The notes under the pieces were generated by a model that saw only the letters and a program-made list of their open reading frames with translations, searched no databases and was not told the origin of the DNA. The position numbers were made by a program, and so were the translations under genes. From Streptomyces sp. NRRL S-337 (GTDB taxonomy: Bacteria; Actinomycetota; Actinomycetes; Streptomycetales; Streptomycetaceae), in NCBI RefSeq assembly GCF_000720175.1, contig NZ_JOIX01000015.1:1-64000 (forward strand): a stretch of DNA of 64,000 bases, in the 5' to 3' direction. Shown one piece after another: positions 8,167-17,467 of this stretch; position 1 is the stretch's first letter; every line of letters starts with the position of its first letter.

Positions 8167-8628
8167 CTACAGGAACAGGCCCAACGCCCCGTCGAGCGAC
8201 CAGCTCTGCCAGCTCATCGCCGGAAGGCCGGCGACCGAGATCAGCGCCATCATCAGGTTCTGGCCCTGTTCCGCCCAGTCGTGGATCATCAGTGCCAGGT
8301 AGATCAGATTGAGCACGGCGCCCGCGACCAGGGCTATCGGCGTGAGGAAGCCCGTGATCAGGCCGAGGCCGAGGGCGAGTTCGGCGTAGGCGACGAGGTA
8401 CGCCATCAGGCGGGGCCGCGGCTTCACGAAGCGGTCGAAGCTCTTGCGGACGACGGGCCACCGGTGTTCGGCCGCGATGCCGGCCGCCCAGGCGATGCCG
8501 CCGCCGGCGAACCAGGTCTTCTTGTCCTTGTGCCGCCAGCTCTCCAGCCACCACAGGCCGAGGCCGATCCGGAGGACCGCGAACCACTCGGCGCCGCTGA
8601 GCCAGAACGTGTGCATGGCCATGTCCAT
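8167..8628 (-). CDS. DoxX/DoxD-family small membrane protein
   Basis: A 153-aa integral membrane protein with about four hydrophobic segments (WFAVLRIGLGLWWLE, then around residues 80-100, 100-120 and 125-150). This is the layout of the DoxX/TQO small-subunit family; the family's role is often redox-related but unproven here. ATG at 8626-8628 (MDMAMHTFW) has a weak GAGAGG site before it; M4 is an alternative. It is divergent from the amidohydrolase gene, and each gene has one copy of a similar operator-like site in front. Confidence 0.8.
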   Translation of the reverse strand: MDMAMHTFWLSGAEWFAVLRIGLGLWWLESWRHKDKKTWFAGGGIAWAAGIAAEHRWPVVRKSFDRFVKPRPRLMAYLVAYAELALGLGLITGFLTPIALVAGAVLNLIYLALMIHDWAEQGQNLMMALISVAGLPAMSWQSWSLDGALGLFL

Positions 8629-8663
8629 GTCGCCTCTCGATTCGTCCGCAACGGGAACGTGAG

Positions 8664-8680
8664 CTGATGGTGCGTCAGAT
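8664..8680. promoter_or_regulatory. Operator-like site, copy 1 (DoxX side)
   Basis: CTGATGGTGCGTCAGAT, 35 bp upstream of the DoxX start. It differs at two of 17 positions from the copy at 8833-8849 and is a near-palindrome (CTGAT...GTCAG), which suggests binding by a dimeric repressor. Confidence 0.55.
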
Positions 8681-8832
8681 CAGTCCGGCGTGTGCAAGTT
8701 CAGCGGGCGACGGCTCATCCCGCAAGGGGTGCGGCGCGGACCGTAAGGGCGGCCGTTCCGGTGCGGGGAGTCGCCGGACGGGGAGTTGCCGGGCGCGCTT
8801 GTCGTCGCGAGGGGGAGGTCATAGCCTCAGAA

Positions 8833-8849
8833 CTGATGGGTCGTCAGAT
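8833..8849. promoter_or_regulatory. Operator-like site, copy 2 (amidohydrolase side)
   Basis: CTGATGGGTCGTCAGAT, 43 bp upstream of the amidohydrolase GTG. Same orientation and sequence as copy 1 apart from the two central bases. Placing one copy before each divergent gene suggests joint regulation. Confidence 0.55.
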
Positions 8850-8892
8850 TCGGGCCCGTAGTGACTCACCGGCGGGCAGTTGGGGGTACAGC

Positions 8893-10110
8893 GTGATCAG
8901 CAACGAGAGCGGCACGGCGGAGCTTCCCAAGGTCATCAGCGTGGACGATCACGTGATCGAGCCGGCGCACCTCTTCGAGACCTGGCTTCCGAAGAAGTAC
9001 CAGGACAGGGGGCCGAAGCCGTTCACCGCGGGCATCGGTGAGCTGGCGTACGAGGGCGGGAAGTACCGGTTCACCACGGACCCGGACGGTCAGATCACGG
9101 ACTGGTGGGAGTACGACGGGCAGATCTTCCCGTACAAGCGCATCATCGCGGCCGTGGGGTTCTCCCGGGACGAGATGACGCTGGACGGGATCACCCGGGA
9201 GCAGATGCGGCGCGGCTGCTGGGACCCCAAGGCGCGGCTCGCGGACATGGACCTCAACCACGTGGAGGCGTCGCTCTGCTTCCCGACGTTCCCGCGCTTC
9301 TGCGGCCAGACCTTCGCCGAGGCGCGGGACAAGGAGGTCGGGCTCGCCTGCGTCCGGGCGTACAACGACTGGATGGTGGAGGAGTGGTGCGGGGACAGCG
9401 GCGGCCGGCTGATTCCGCTGTGCCTGATCCCGTTGTGGGACATCGACCTGGCGGTCGCGGAGATCCGGCGCAATGCCGCCCGCGGGGTACGGGCGGTGAC
9501 CTTCAGCGAGATCCCCACCTACCTGGGGCTGCCGTCGATCCACTCCGGGTACTGGGATCCGTTCTTCGCGGCGTGCGAGGAGACCGGGACGGTGGTGAAC
9601 ATGCACATCGGGTCGTCGTCGCAGATGCCGGCGGCCTCACCGGACGCCCCGCCCGCGGTCCAGGCCGCGCTCTCCTTCAACAACGCGATGGCGTCGATGA
9701 TGGACTTCCTGTTCAGCGGCGTGCTGGTGAAGTTCCCGCGCCTGAAACTCGCATACAGCGAGGGCCAGATGGGCTGGATCCCGTACGCCCTGGAACGCGC
9801 CGACGACGTCTGGGAGGAGCACCGGGCCTGGGGCGGGGTGAAGGACCTGATCCCCGAACCGCCCTCGTCGTACTACTACCGGCAGATCTTCTGCTGCTTC
9901 TTCCGGGACAAGCACGGGATCGAGGCGATCGAGACCGTGGGGGTCGACAACGCGACGTTCGAGACCGATTACCCCCACGTCGACTCGACCTGGCCGCACA
10001 CGAAGCAGGTGGCGGCCGAACACATGGCGGGCCTGCCGGACGAGGTGACGTACAAGCTCTTGCGCGGGAATGCGATCCGGATGCTGGAGCTCCCCTTCGA
10101 CCAGGGATGA
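8893..10110 (+). CDS. Amidohydrolase-2 family metal-dependent hydrolase
   Basis: A 405-aa TIM-barrel hydrolase of the amidohydrolase-2 (ACMSD-like) family, which decarboxylates or hydrolyses small carboxylic or aromatic compounds. The first strand carries VISVDDHVIEP (a DxH-type metal site); later motifs are MHIGSSSQMP with the barrel histidine, and ETDYPHVDSTWPH near the C-terminus with the catalytic Asp. GTG at 8893 is chosen because it follows GGGGGT at ribosome-site distance and because the family begins at ELPKVISVDDH; the frame is open further upstream, but that part contains the operator-like site. The substrate is unknown. Confidence 0.85.
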   Translation: MISNESGTAELPKVISVDDHVIEPAHLFETWLPKKYQDRGPKPFTAGIGELAYEGGKYRFTTDPDGQITDWWEYDGQIFPYKRIIAAVGFSRDEMTLDGITREQMRRGCWDPKARLADMDLNHVEASLCFPTFPRFCGQTFAEARDKEVGLACVRAYNDWMVEEWCGDSGGRLIPLCLIPLWDIDLAVAEIRRNAARGVRAVTFSEIPTYLGLPSIHSGYWDPFFAACEETGTVVNMHIGSSSQMPAASPDAPPAVQAALSFNNAMASMMDFLFSGVLVKFPRLKLAYSEGQMGWIPYALERADDVWEEHRAWGGVKDLIPEPPSSYYYRQIFCCFFRDKHGIEAIETVGVDNATFETDYPHVDSTWPHTKQVAAEHMAGLPDEVTYKLLRGNAIRMLELPFDQG

Positions 10111-10141
10111 GGGCGTTCCAGGATGTTCCGGAGGGGCGCGG

Positions 10142-10187
10142 TCCGGCACCGCGTCGCGGCCCGGGCCCGGGTCCTCGCGGTGCCGGA
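10142..10187. terminator. Possible terminator hairpin after amidohydrolase
   Basis: TCCGGCACCGC (10142-10152) can pair with GCGGTGCCGGA at 10177-10187; a second copy of the right arm lies at 10194-10204, made by a 17-bp direct repeat. It sits between convergent genes. Confidence 0.5.
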
Positions 10188-10225
10188 TTCCTCGCGGTGC
10201 CGGACGGCCGGGAAGGGATGAGGGC

Positions 10226-10714
10226 CTACGTCCAGCCGGCGGCCGTGGCTGCGGCGACGGCGTCGGCCTCGGCCGCTTCCGCTTCGGCGTTCAACGGGTC
10301 ACTGGCACCCCAGCCGTCCCGTCCGGCGGCCCTTCCCGCTGCCAGGGATGCCTTGAGGGCGGCGTCGTACGCGGCGTCGCAGAGTTGGTTGATGCCGTGG
10401 GAGCGGGCTATCTGGGCGGCGAGGACGGCGGCCGCGGCCGCGTTGCGTGCGTGCCGGGCGTCCGCGGCGGGGTCCGGGCTGCCCGCGGTCAGTGCGGCCA
10501 CGGCGTCGGCGGACAGGCGGAGGGCGTTGGCGGCCTTCGCGGAGGCCGCCGCCGGCACGGCCACTACGGAGCCGGGGTCCGTCGCGAAACCGGCGAAGCG
10601 GCAGGCGGCGGCCGTACGGGCGGAAGCGCTTCGGGCGCGGGCGGTGTGCCTCTCCCTGAGGGCGTCCTGCGAGGTGTTGCTCTGGCTTTGCTCGTCTCCA
10701 CGGAGCTCGGTCAT
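10226..10714 (-). CDS. Alanine-rich helical protein, function unknown
   Basis: A 162-aa protein, about one third alanine and predicted all-helical, without signal peptide or membrane segment. ATG at 10712-10714 (MTELRGDEQ) is preceded by AAGGAG. The centre (ARHARNAAAAAVLAAQIARSHG) and tail loosely recall Ala-rich helical families annotated as putative immunity proteins in Streptomyces, but I cannot confirm this and no toxin gene is adjacent. The converging neighbour is the amidohydrolase gene. Confidence 0.7.
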   Translation of the reverse strand: MTELRGDEQSQSNTSQDALRERHTARARSASARTAAACRFAGFATDPGSVVAVPAAASAKAANALRLSADAVAALTAGSPDPAADARHARNAAAAAVLAAQIARSHGINQLCDAAYDAALKASLAAGRAAGRDGWGASDPLNAEAEAAEADAVAAATAAGWT

Positions 10715-10904
10715 GGCGGTCTCCTTGCCTGCATCGGCTGTCGTTGTCGGCCGCGGATACGACGTCCGCCGGGGCCGACCAACGGGTGCCGCGCAGGGTG
10801 GCACGCCGGGCATCAACAGGCCAGAGGCACGACTCCGGAACCGCTCGCTCGCCCCGCGCCCCCTGGCCATCTCCCCGCAGCCGTCAGCCGTCAGCCGTCG
10901 CCCC

Positions 10905-11675
10905 TCAGCCGTCGGCCCTCGGATAGCGCCAGTTGACGTGCGCGAGCGCGCGTGCCCGGGCCTCGGCGATCGCCATCCGCGCATGGCGCTCCGCGGTGTC
11001 CGTGTGGGAAGGCTGGCTGGTCGCCTGGCCCGGCCACTTGCGGTAGAGCAGGCCCACCTCCGAGGAGAACCAGCCGCGGCTGGTGGCGTTCAGGGCGAGC
11101 AGCAGACCGGTGTCCTCCGAGGCGGGGAGGGCCATCCAGCCGCCGAGGGCGAGGAGCAGGTCGCGGCGCACGAAGAGGGTCGCCGGGTGGACCTGGGCGC
11201 GGAAGTCGTTCGCCTTCCAGAAGTCGAGGACGGCGCCGCGCTCGATCGGCCCCGCCTCGGGGTCGCCCGGGAAACCGACGGTCGAGCCGTCGGGCAGCAG
11301 GTCGAGGGCGCGGGACGTCGCCCAGCCGAGGCCGCGGTCGCCCTCCAGGGCGGCCAGGTCGCGGGCGAGCGCGCCGGGCGCCAGCTGGTCGTCGGCGTCC
11401 AGGACCTTGAGGTACTCCCCCTCGGCGTGGGCCAGGGCGAGGGTGCGGGCGACACCGGGGCCGCCGGCCCGTCCCTGGCGGAAGGTCACCCGCGCGTCGT
11501 CGGGGACGTACGGGGCGACCTCGTCGGTGCGGCCGTCCTCCTGGACGACCCAGTGCCACTCCCATCCTTCGGGGAGTTCCTGTTCGCGGAGGGACTTGTA
11601 CGCCTCCGGGAGGAAAGGGGCCGAGGGGGCGTGGACGGCCGTGACGATGATGATGCGCCGGCGCACGGCACTCAC
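10905..11675 (-). CDS. Family 2 glycosyltransferase
   Basis: A 256-aa GT-A fold protein. Early strand IIIVTAVH is followed by the nucleotide-sugar site, with KVLDADDQL as the DxD-like motif. FWKANDFRAQVHPAT and GGWMALPASEDTGLLL are typical acceptor-side segments of family 2 enzymes. There is no membrane segment. The GTG start at 11673-11675 overlaps the stop of the GntR gene by 4 bp (GTGA), so the two are translationally coupled. Donor and acceptor are unknown. A regulator coupled directly to a glycosyltransferase suggests a sugar-related signal, but that is inference. Confidence 0.85.
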   Translation of the reverse strand: MSAVRRRIIIVTAVHAPSAPFLPEAYKSLREQELPEGWEWHWVVQEDGRTDEVAPYVPDDARVTFRQGRAGGPGVARTLALAHAEGEYLKVLDADDQLAPGALARDLAALEGDRGLGWATSRALDLLPDGSTVGFPGDPEAGPIERGAVLDFWKANDFRAQVHPATLFVRRDLLLALGGWMALPASEDTGLLLALNATSRGWFSSEVGLLYRKWPGQATSQPSHTDTAERHARMAIAEARARALAHVNWRYPRADG

Positions 11676-12460
11676 CACCTTTCCAGGGGAGTGGTGAACA
11701 GCATTTCCGTGCGGTCGCCGGGCAGGACGACGTGCGAGACGTCGACGATCCGGTCCTGGATGTCGATCGACGTCTTGCGGAGTACGAGTACCGAGGTGCC
11801 GGGCGGGAGCTCCAGCTCCGCCGCTTCCTCGGGCGTCGGCGGGCGGGCGGTGACCCGCTCCTCGATGCGGTCGACCTCGATGCCGACGGTCGAGAGCTGG
11901 GCCTGTGAGCCGCCCGGCCACGGTTCGTTGGCCGGGTCGAGCAGGTCCGGGTTCGCCGCGATCAGGTCGCGGACGAGATAGGACGTCACCAGGCTGAAGG
12001 GGGCGCTCTCGGCCGCGCAACGCGTCCGGTAGGAGCGCGCGAGGAGAGGGGTGCCCTCGGGGAGGCCGAACGCCGCCGCGAGCTCCTGGTCCGCCGTGGT
12101 CTCGCGGTACGCGGCATGGAAGATCAGGTCGTCGACCTGCAGGCCGGTCTCGTGCTCGGTCGCGCCGGTGCGGGCCCGCTCCTCCAGGGGCCGGCGGGCG
12201 CGGTTCTTCTCCCACTGGTGGCGAAGGTTGGTGCGTACGGTCGTGGTGCGGGGGCGCCGGACGAAATTGCCGCGCCCGTGCTGCTTCTCGATCAGGCCCT
12301 CGTCGCGCAGCACCCGGAGCGCGTCCCGGACGGTCGGCACGCTGCGTCTGAACTCCTCGGCGAGCTTCGCCTCGGCGGGCAGTCGGTCTCCGGGCCTCAG
12401 CTGACCTGCGCGGATGGACTGCCGAAGCCGGTCGGCGATCTGCTCGTACGCCACTGCCAT
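11672..12460 (-). CDS. GntR-family regulator, HutC/UTRA subfamily
   Basis: A 262-aa regulator. The N-terminal winged helix spans about residues 3-70 (LPAEAKLAEEFRRSVPTVRD, then GLIEKQHGRGNFV). The C-terminal UTRA effector domain covers roughly 95-255. Start taken at ATG 12458-12460; a GTG three codons upstream is possible. Members of this subfamily respond to sugars, amino-sugar phosphates or amino acids. It is the first gene of a two-gene unit with the glycosyltransferase and probably controls itself from the region 12480-12560. Confidence 0.9.
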   Translation of the reverse strand: MAVAYEQIADRLRQSIRAGQLRPGDRLPAEAKLAEEFRRSVPTVRDALRVLRDEGLIEKQHGRGNFVRRPRTTTVRTNLRHQWEKNRARRPLEERARTGATEHETGLQVDDLIFHAAYRETTADQELAAAFGLPEGTPLLARSYRTRCAAESAPFSLVTSYLVRDLIAANPDLLDPANEPWPGGSQAQLSTVGIEVDRIEERVTARPPTPEEAAELELPPGTSVLVLRKTSIDIQDRIVDVSHVVLPGDRTEMLFTTPLERW

Positions 12461-12658
12461 CGGTCTCACCGTCCCGCTCGTTCGGTGCTCTGTCGCTCAG
12501 GACGACACCAGGCTACGACTCATAAAGAGGTGTTGACGAGTTGGAAGGGGTGAGCCGGGAACGGTGGGAAGGGGCCAGGGCGGAACGCGAGCAACCCAGG
12601 GTTTACAGCCGCGTACCAGGTTCAACAGGCGTAAATCGGTAACAGCAGGCATGAAAGC

Positions 12659-12698
12659 GCCCGATCGCTGGCGACGGGGGATGCACCAGCGATCGGGC
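12659..12698 (-). terminator. Terminator hairpin after the STAND/WD40 gene
   Basis: GCCCGATCGCTGG (12659-12671) and its exact complement at 12686-12698 form a 13-bp stem with a 14-base loop, 97 bp past the stop of the large minus-strand gene. The spacer 12461-12794 otherwise holds only the GntR promoter region; I see no gene in it. Confidence 0.75.
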
Positions 12699-12794
12699 TG
12701 CGGCCAAGAGTAGCAAGGCTGTCAGCACGACGGGAGTCAACTGCTGAACCCGGACCCGGAGTTGTGATCGGAGTCACGTAGACCCCGGTCGTCG

Positions 12795-15700
12795 TCACGC
12801 GCCGCACGGTGGCTCGTACGAGAGGTGGGGCAGGTACTCGCGCCATTTCTCCGGCGTCAGGACGCCCCGCGTGGTGGAGCAGATGCGGCGGATCGCCGGA
12901 TCGGGGTCCAGGCTCCACAGCCGGAGGGTGCCGGCACCGCTCGACACCCCGAGCAGGTGGCTCTTGGGGCTGAACGCGAGGAAATTCCCGGTCTTGGCGT
13001 TGGGGCTGGTCGCCTGGCCGATGGGCGTGGTCCGGGACGGGAACGAGACGTTCCAGAACCGCACCGAGTTGTCGTCGCCGCCGCTCGCCAGGATCCGGCC
13101 GTCCGGGTTGAACGTCAGCGACACGACCGCTTCGGTGTGGCCGGTGAGCGGCGGGCCCAGCGGCGCCGCGCTGCGGGGGTCCGTGACGTTCCACAACCGG
13201 ACGGTGTCGTCGTCGCCGCCGCTGGCCAGCGTGTGGCCGTCCGGGCTGTAGGCGAGCACGTTGACGGGCCCGAGGTGGCCCCGGAGAGGGGGGCCGGAGC
13301 GGGCGGGACGACGCGGGTCGGACACGTCCCACAGCCGGATGGTGCCGTCCGCACTGCCGCTGGCGAGCGTACGGCCGTCCGGGCTGAAGGCGAGGGAGTT
13401 GATGAAGCCCTTGTGGCCGGTGAGCGGCGGGTCGAGCGGCACCACGTGGGAGGGGTCGCTGACGTTCCACAACTGGACGGTGCGGTCGTCGTAGGCGGTG
13501 GCCATGGTGCGGCCGTCGGGGCTGTAGGCCAGTGAGTCGGGGCCCGCGAAGCGGGTGTGCAGGGTGAGGGGCGGCCCGGCCGGGACCGGGCGGGCCGGAT
13601 CGGTGACGTTCCACAGGTACACCATCCGGTGCCCGGTCCGTACGACGAGGATGCGGCCGTCGGGGGAGAAGGCCATCGAACGGTGGTAGCCGTCCGCCTG
13701 CATGAACGGTCTGCTCAGGGGCACGGGCCGGCCGCGGGTGTGCACGTTCCACAGCCGGACCCGGCCGTCCCGCGCGGCCGTGGCGAGCACCCGCCCGTCC
13801 CGCCGGAACGTCCCATTCCGGCCGATCATGTCCGAGGCCGGTATCGACCACAGGCGGGCCTTGCTGTCACCGCTGCCGGTGGCGAGGGTCCGGCCGTCGG
13901 GGCTGAAGCCGAGGGCGTACATCTCGCCGCTGCTGCCGGCGAGGGGCTCGCCGACCTGCGACGGGTACGCCGGATCACTGACGTTCCACAGGCTCGCCGT
14001 GCTGTCCGCGCTGGCCGCGGCGAGCATCCCGCCGCCGGGGCTGAAGGCGACGGACCAGATGGGACCGGTGTGGCCGGTGAGCGGCGAGCCGATCGGCTTG
14101 GCGTGCTCCGGGTCGGACACGTCCCACAGCCGGATGGTGTCGTCCGCGCTGCCGCTGGCGAGGGTGCGGCCGTCGGGGCTGAAGGCCACCGAGTGGACCA
14201 GGTCCGTGTGGCCGGTGAGCACCCTGTCGATCGGCTTGGGGTGCCGAGGATCGGACACGCCCCACAGCCGGATGGTCTCGTCGTCGCTGCCCGCCGCGAG
14301 CGTCCGTCCGTCGGGGCTGAACGCGACGGAGCGCACGGCGGAGGTGTGGCCGGTCAGCGTGGCGAGCGCCTTCGGACGGCGCGGGTCGGCCACGTCCCAC
14401 AGGCGGACGGTGTGGTCGTCGCCGACGGAGGCCAGGGTGTGGCCGTCCGGGCTGAAGGCGACCAGGTAGATCGTGCCCTGGTGGCCGGCCAGTGGCGGGC
14501 CGAGCCGGGACGGGTGACGGGGGTCGGTCACGTCCCACAGCCGGATCGTGCCGTCGTCGCCGGCGCTGGCGAGGGTGTGCCCGTCCGGGCCGAAGACCGC
14601 GCTGCTCACCCAACTCGTGTGGCCGGTCAGGGGCTTGCCGAGCGGCTCGGGGCGGCCCCGGTCGCGCACGTCCCACAGCCGGACGGTCCGGTCGTAGCCG
14701 GCGGTGGCCAGGGTCCGCCCGTCGGGGCTGAACGAGGTGAGGTAGACGGCACCGGTGTGGCCCCGGAGCGGGGTGGCCAGCGGGGCGTTCACGATGGAGA
14801 GCAGCCGGTTGTTCGCACCCTCGTCGTGGGGCCGCAGGTGGTGTGCCACCAGGTCGAGTTGGGCCGAGAGGGACGGGTCCGTGTACTGGGCGCGATCGGC
14901 TTCGGTGAGCACCTGCTGGAACACCGAGTCGTCCCGCTGCTGCCACGCCACCACCGCCGAACCGAGCGCCAGCATCGCCATGACGACCACGGCCGCCACC
15001 GCACCACGGCTGAGCCACACCGTGCGCCGGCGCAGCCGCACCGCGGCGGCCAGGAACTCCACCGCGCTGCGGGTCAGAAACGTGTCACCGGCGGATTCCG
15101 CCCAGCTGCGGGCCTGCTCCAGCCGGGAACCCCGGTAGAGGAGCGAGGTGTCGCGGTTCGAGCCCTCCCAGGCCCTGCCGTCCTCCTCCAGCCGCTGGCG
15201 CAGCAGATTGCCGTTCCGGTCCTCGTCGATCCAGTCGCGCAGCCGGGGCCAGGCGTGGAGCAGCGCCTCATGGGTGATCTCCACGGCCTCCGCGTCGAGC
15301 GTCACCAACCGGGCGTGCACCAGCGCTTCGAGCGATTCCTCCGTTTTGTGCGGATCGGTCGACTCGTCCGCCAGCTGGCGCCGCGTTCCCCGCCTACGGG
15401 TGGCCTGGGTGTCCTCGCCCAGCCGGACCAGCCTGAGGAGGAGCAGCCGTGCGGCCGTGCGTGCCGTCGGGTCGAGACCGGACCAGGCCCGCTCGGCGGT
15501 CGCCGCCACCGCCCCCTGGATCCCGCCCGCCGCGCGGTAGCCGGCCAGGGTCAGCCGCCCCGCCTTCCGCCGCTGCCAGGTGGCGAGCAGGGCGTGCGAG
15601 AGCAGCGGCAGGACGCCCGCGTCGTGCGCACCGTCGGGCCCGTCGGCGCTCACCTCCCGGACGATCAGTTCCGCCAGCCCCGGTTCGAGTTCCAGCCCCA

Positions 15701-17021
15701 CAGCCTTGGCGGGACCGGTCACCGCCTCTCGCAGCTCCGCGCTGGTCAGCGGACCGAGCACCATGTGCCGGTGCTGCAACGCATCGGCCAGTTCGGGATA
15801 TCCGAGACATTTCTCGTAGAAGTCGGCGCGTATGCCGACGATGACGAGCGCGGGTGCCGGGTCGCCGGAGGAGGGGGGCCCCTCCTCGTCGACCGAAGTC
15901 GAGAACGCGGGGGAGGGCGTGCACGCGGCGTGGAGGACCTGGATGAACGTCCGCCTCGCCGCCTCGTCGGAACAGAGGGTGAACGCCTCCTCGAACTGGT
16001 CCACGATCACCACCGGCCGAGCAGCGACCGCCGCCCCCCGCCCCGCCCAGCCCGAGACGGCTTCCCGCACGGCGCGCGCGAAGTGGGGGGTGCCGGGGTT
16101 CGGCGGGGGACTGGGGTTCGTTGGGGGGCCGGGGTTGGTTGTGGTGCTGTCGGCCTTGGGTTGGGTGCGGGGACTTGCCGGGGTGTCGGGCTTGGGCGGG
16201 GTGGGGGGAATTGTTCGGGTGTTGGGCTCCGTGGCCGCGTGCTCCGTGTCCCCGGGCTCGGTGGCCGCGGGCTCCGGTGCGGTGGGGGCGACGGTGGGGA
16301 GGACGGTGGGGACGACGTCGGCGAGCTCGGGAATCCGGCTGATCAGCTCTCCGAGCGGATCAGCCCCCGGCACGAGCTGCAGCACCTCCCGCGCCCCACC
16401 GCCCGTGTCCTCGCCCCCCACGCCGCTCCGCAACGCGGGCACCAGCCCGGCGTTGAGCAACGACGACTTCCCGGCCCCCGAGGCGCCCACGAGCATGACC
16501 AGACCGCCCGTCCGCTCCGCCGCGCGGAGCTGGGCGATGAGGGCCTCCGTGCTCCGCTCCCGGCCGAAGAACCACCGGGCGTCCTGCGGACGGTACGACG
16601 CCAGCCCGCGGTACGGGCACACACCGGGTACGGGCGCGGCCTGGTCCTGGGGGCGTTCCTCCTCCTGCGCGGACGCCACGGCACGGTCGCCGACCGCCCG
16701 CTCCCACAGACGCTGCCACTGGGCCAGGTCGTACAGCCCCGTGGACACCGGCACCGGCCGCAAGCGCCGGGCCTGGGGTATCAGGACCTGCAGCACCGCT
16801 GCGAGGGCGGCGAACTGCGCGGGCACGTTCTTGGCCCGTCGCCAGTCGCTGATCCGCTGGACGGACACCCGCACCGGCCGCCCTCGCTCGTCGACCCGCT
16901 GCAGCCGGACGACCGCCTCGGCCACCTTCTTGAGGGGAGGGTTGCCGGCCTCCTTGTACAGCAGCGCGAGACGCTCGGCGAAGGCTGAGCGTGCCCCTGA
17001 GTCGGAACTCAAGGCCTCCAC
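12795..17021 (-). CDS. HTH - STAND NTPase (nSTAND1) - TM - 14x WD40 protein
   Basis: A 1,408-aa signalling protein. Residues about 10-90 look like a helix-turn-helix-type domain (SVQRISDWRRAKNVPAQFAA). After PYRGLASY and FFGRE comes the nSTAND1 NTPase: Walker A GASGAGKSS (179-187) and Walker B VVIVDQFEE (about 337-345). Between them lies a Pro/Thr-rich insert (about 237-312) that is not part of the fold. Helical regions follow, then one transmembrane helix (about 668-692). From about 757 there are 14 WD40 repeats (FSPDGRTLASG...RLWDV type), enough for two seven-bladed propellers. The tail ICSTTRGVLTPEKWREYLP is typical of this actinobacterial class. The layout suggests a membrane-tethered switch whose propeller senses a partner and whose NTPase oligomerises; the partner is unknown. 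The start is GTG at 17021 with AAGGA just before. Confidence 0.9.
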   Translation of the reverse strand: MEALSSDSGARSAFAERLALLYKEAGNPPLKKVAEAVVRLQRVDERGRPVRVSVQRISDWRRAKNVPAQFAALAAVLQVLIPQARRLRPVPVSTGLYDLAQWQRLWERAVGDRAVASAQEEERPQDQAAPVPGVCPYRGLASYRPQDARWFFGRERSTEALIAQLRAAERTGGLVMLVGASGAGKSSLLNAGLVPALRSGVGGEDTGGGAREVLQLVPGADPLGELISRIPELADVVPTVLPTVAPTAPEPAATEPGDTEHAATEPNTRTIPPTPPKPDTPASPRTQPKADSTTTNPGPPTNPSPPPNPGTPHFARAVREAVSGWAGRGAAVAARPVVIVDQFEEAFTLCSDEAARRTFIQVLHAACTPSPAFSTSVDEEGPPSSGDPAPALVIVGIRADFYEKCLGYPELADALQHRHMVLGPLTSAELREAVTGPAKAVGLELEPGLAELIVREVSADGPDGAHDAGVLPLLSHALLATWQRRKAGRLTLAGYRAAGGIQGAVAATAERAWSGLDPTARTAARLLLLRLVRLGEDTQATRRRGTRRQLADESTDPHKTEESLEALVHARLVTLDAEAVEITHEALLHAWPRLRDWIDEDRNGNLLRQRLEEDGRAWEGSNRDTSLLYRGSRLEQARSWAESAGDTFLTRSAVEFLAAAVRLRRRTVWLSRGAVAAVVVMAMLALGSAVVAWQQRDDSVFQQVLTEADRAQYTDPSLSAQLDLVAHHLRPHDEGANNRLLSIVNAPLATPLRGHTGAVYLTSFSPDGRTLATAGYDRTVRLWDVRDRGRPEPLGKPLTGHTSWVSSAVFGPDGHTLASAGDDGTIRLWDVTDPRHPSRLGPPLAGHQGTIYLVAFSPDGHTLASVGDDHTVRLWDVADPRRPKALATLTGHTSAVRSVAFSPDGRTLAAGSDDETIRLWGVSDPRHPKPIDRVLTGHTDLVHSVAFSPDGRTLASGSADDTIRLWDVSDPEHAKPIGSPLTGHTGPIWSVAFSPGGGMLAAASADSTASLWNVSDPAYPSQVGEPLAGSSGEMYALGFSPDGRTLATGSGDSKARLWSIPASDMIGRNGTFRRDGRVLATAARDGRVRLWNVHTRGRPVPLSRPFMQADGYHRSMAFSPDGRILVVRTGHRMVYLWNVTDPARPVPAGPPLTLHTRFAGPDSLAYSPDGRTMATAYDDRTVQLWNVSDPSHVVPLDPPLTGHKGFINSLAFSPDGRTLASGSADGTIRLWDVSDPRRPARSGPPLRGHLGPVNVLAYSPDGHTLASGGDDDTVRLWNVTDPRSAAPLGPPLTGHTEAVVSLTFNPDGRILASGGDDNSVRFWNVSFPSRTTPIGQATSPNAKTGNFLAFSPKSHLLGVSSGAGTLRLWSLDPDPAIRRICSTTRGVLTPEKWREYLPHLSYEPPCGA

Positions 17022-17467
17022 TCCTTACTTCCCCCGCGGCTGGACATCCGGACCGGAAAACTCACCTTAGCGGGCTGACCTGTGGTTAAGCCCCCGGCCC
17101 GACTCCGGAATCTCCTCGCGGGCACGCACGACTGGCAGTATCACGTGCCAACGGCGCAGCACCCGGGCCTTGCCCGGCCGGGCGAAACCCGGCCCTCCGG
17201 AGCAACGACTCCTGACACCTGTTCCCGGCCACCGTCCGCCGGAACCACCAGCCGGTGGTGACGGCCGGGACGCCTCAGCACGAGGACCCGGCCCGGCCCG
17301 GACTGCCGCCGCGTCGACCACGGTCCGGCCAACCCGGATCCGCGCCGGTACGGGGGGCGCGGATCACCGCCGCCCGCGCTGTTCGGCACCGGTCCCCACG
17401 AGGGGAGGGACCGGCGCCGAATGGCGCGGCGTTGTTTCCCGGGGGTTCGGGACGAGGGCGCCGGGCC
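17022..17467. other. Intergenic stretch without recognisable gene
   Basis: Holds the upstream region of the STAND/WD40 gene. The open frames here have scrambled, arginine- and proline-rich translations that look like shadows. I see nothing else. Confidence 0.5.
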
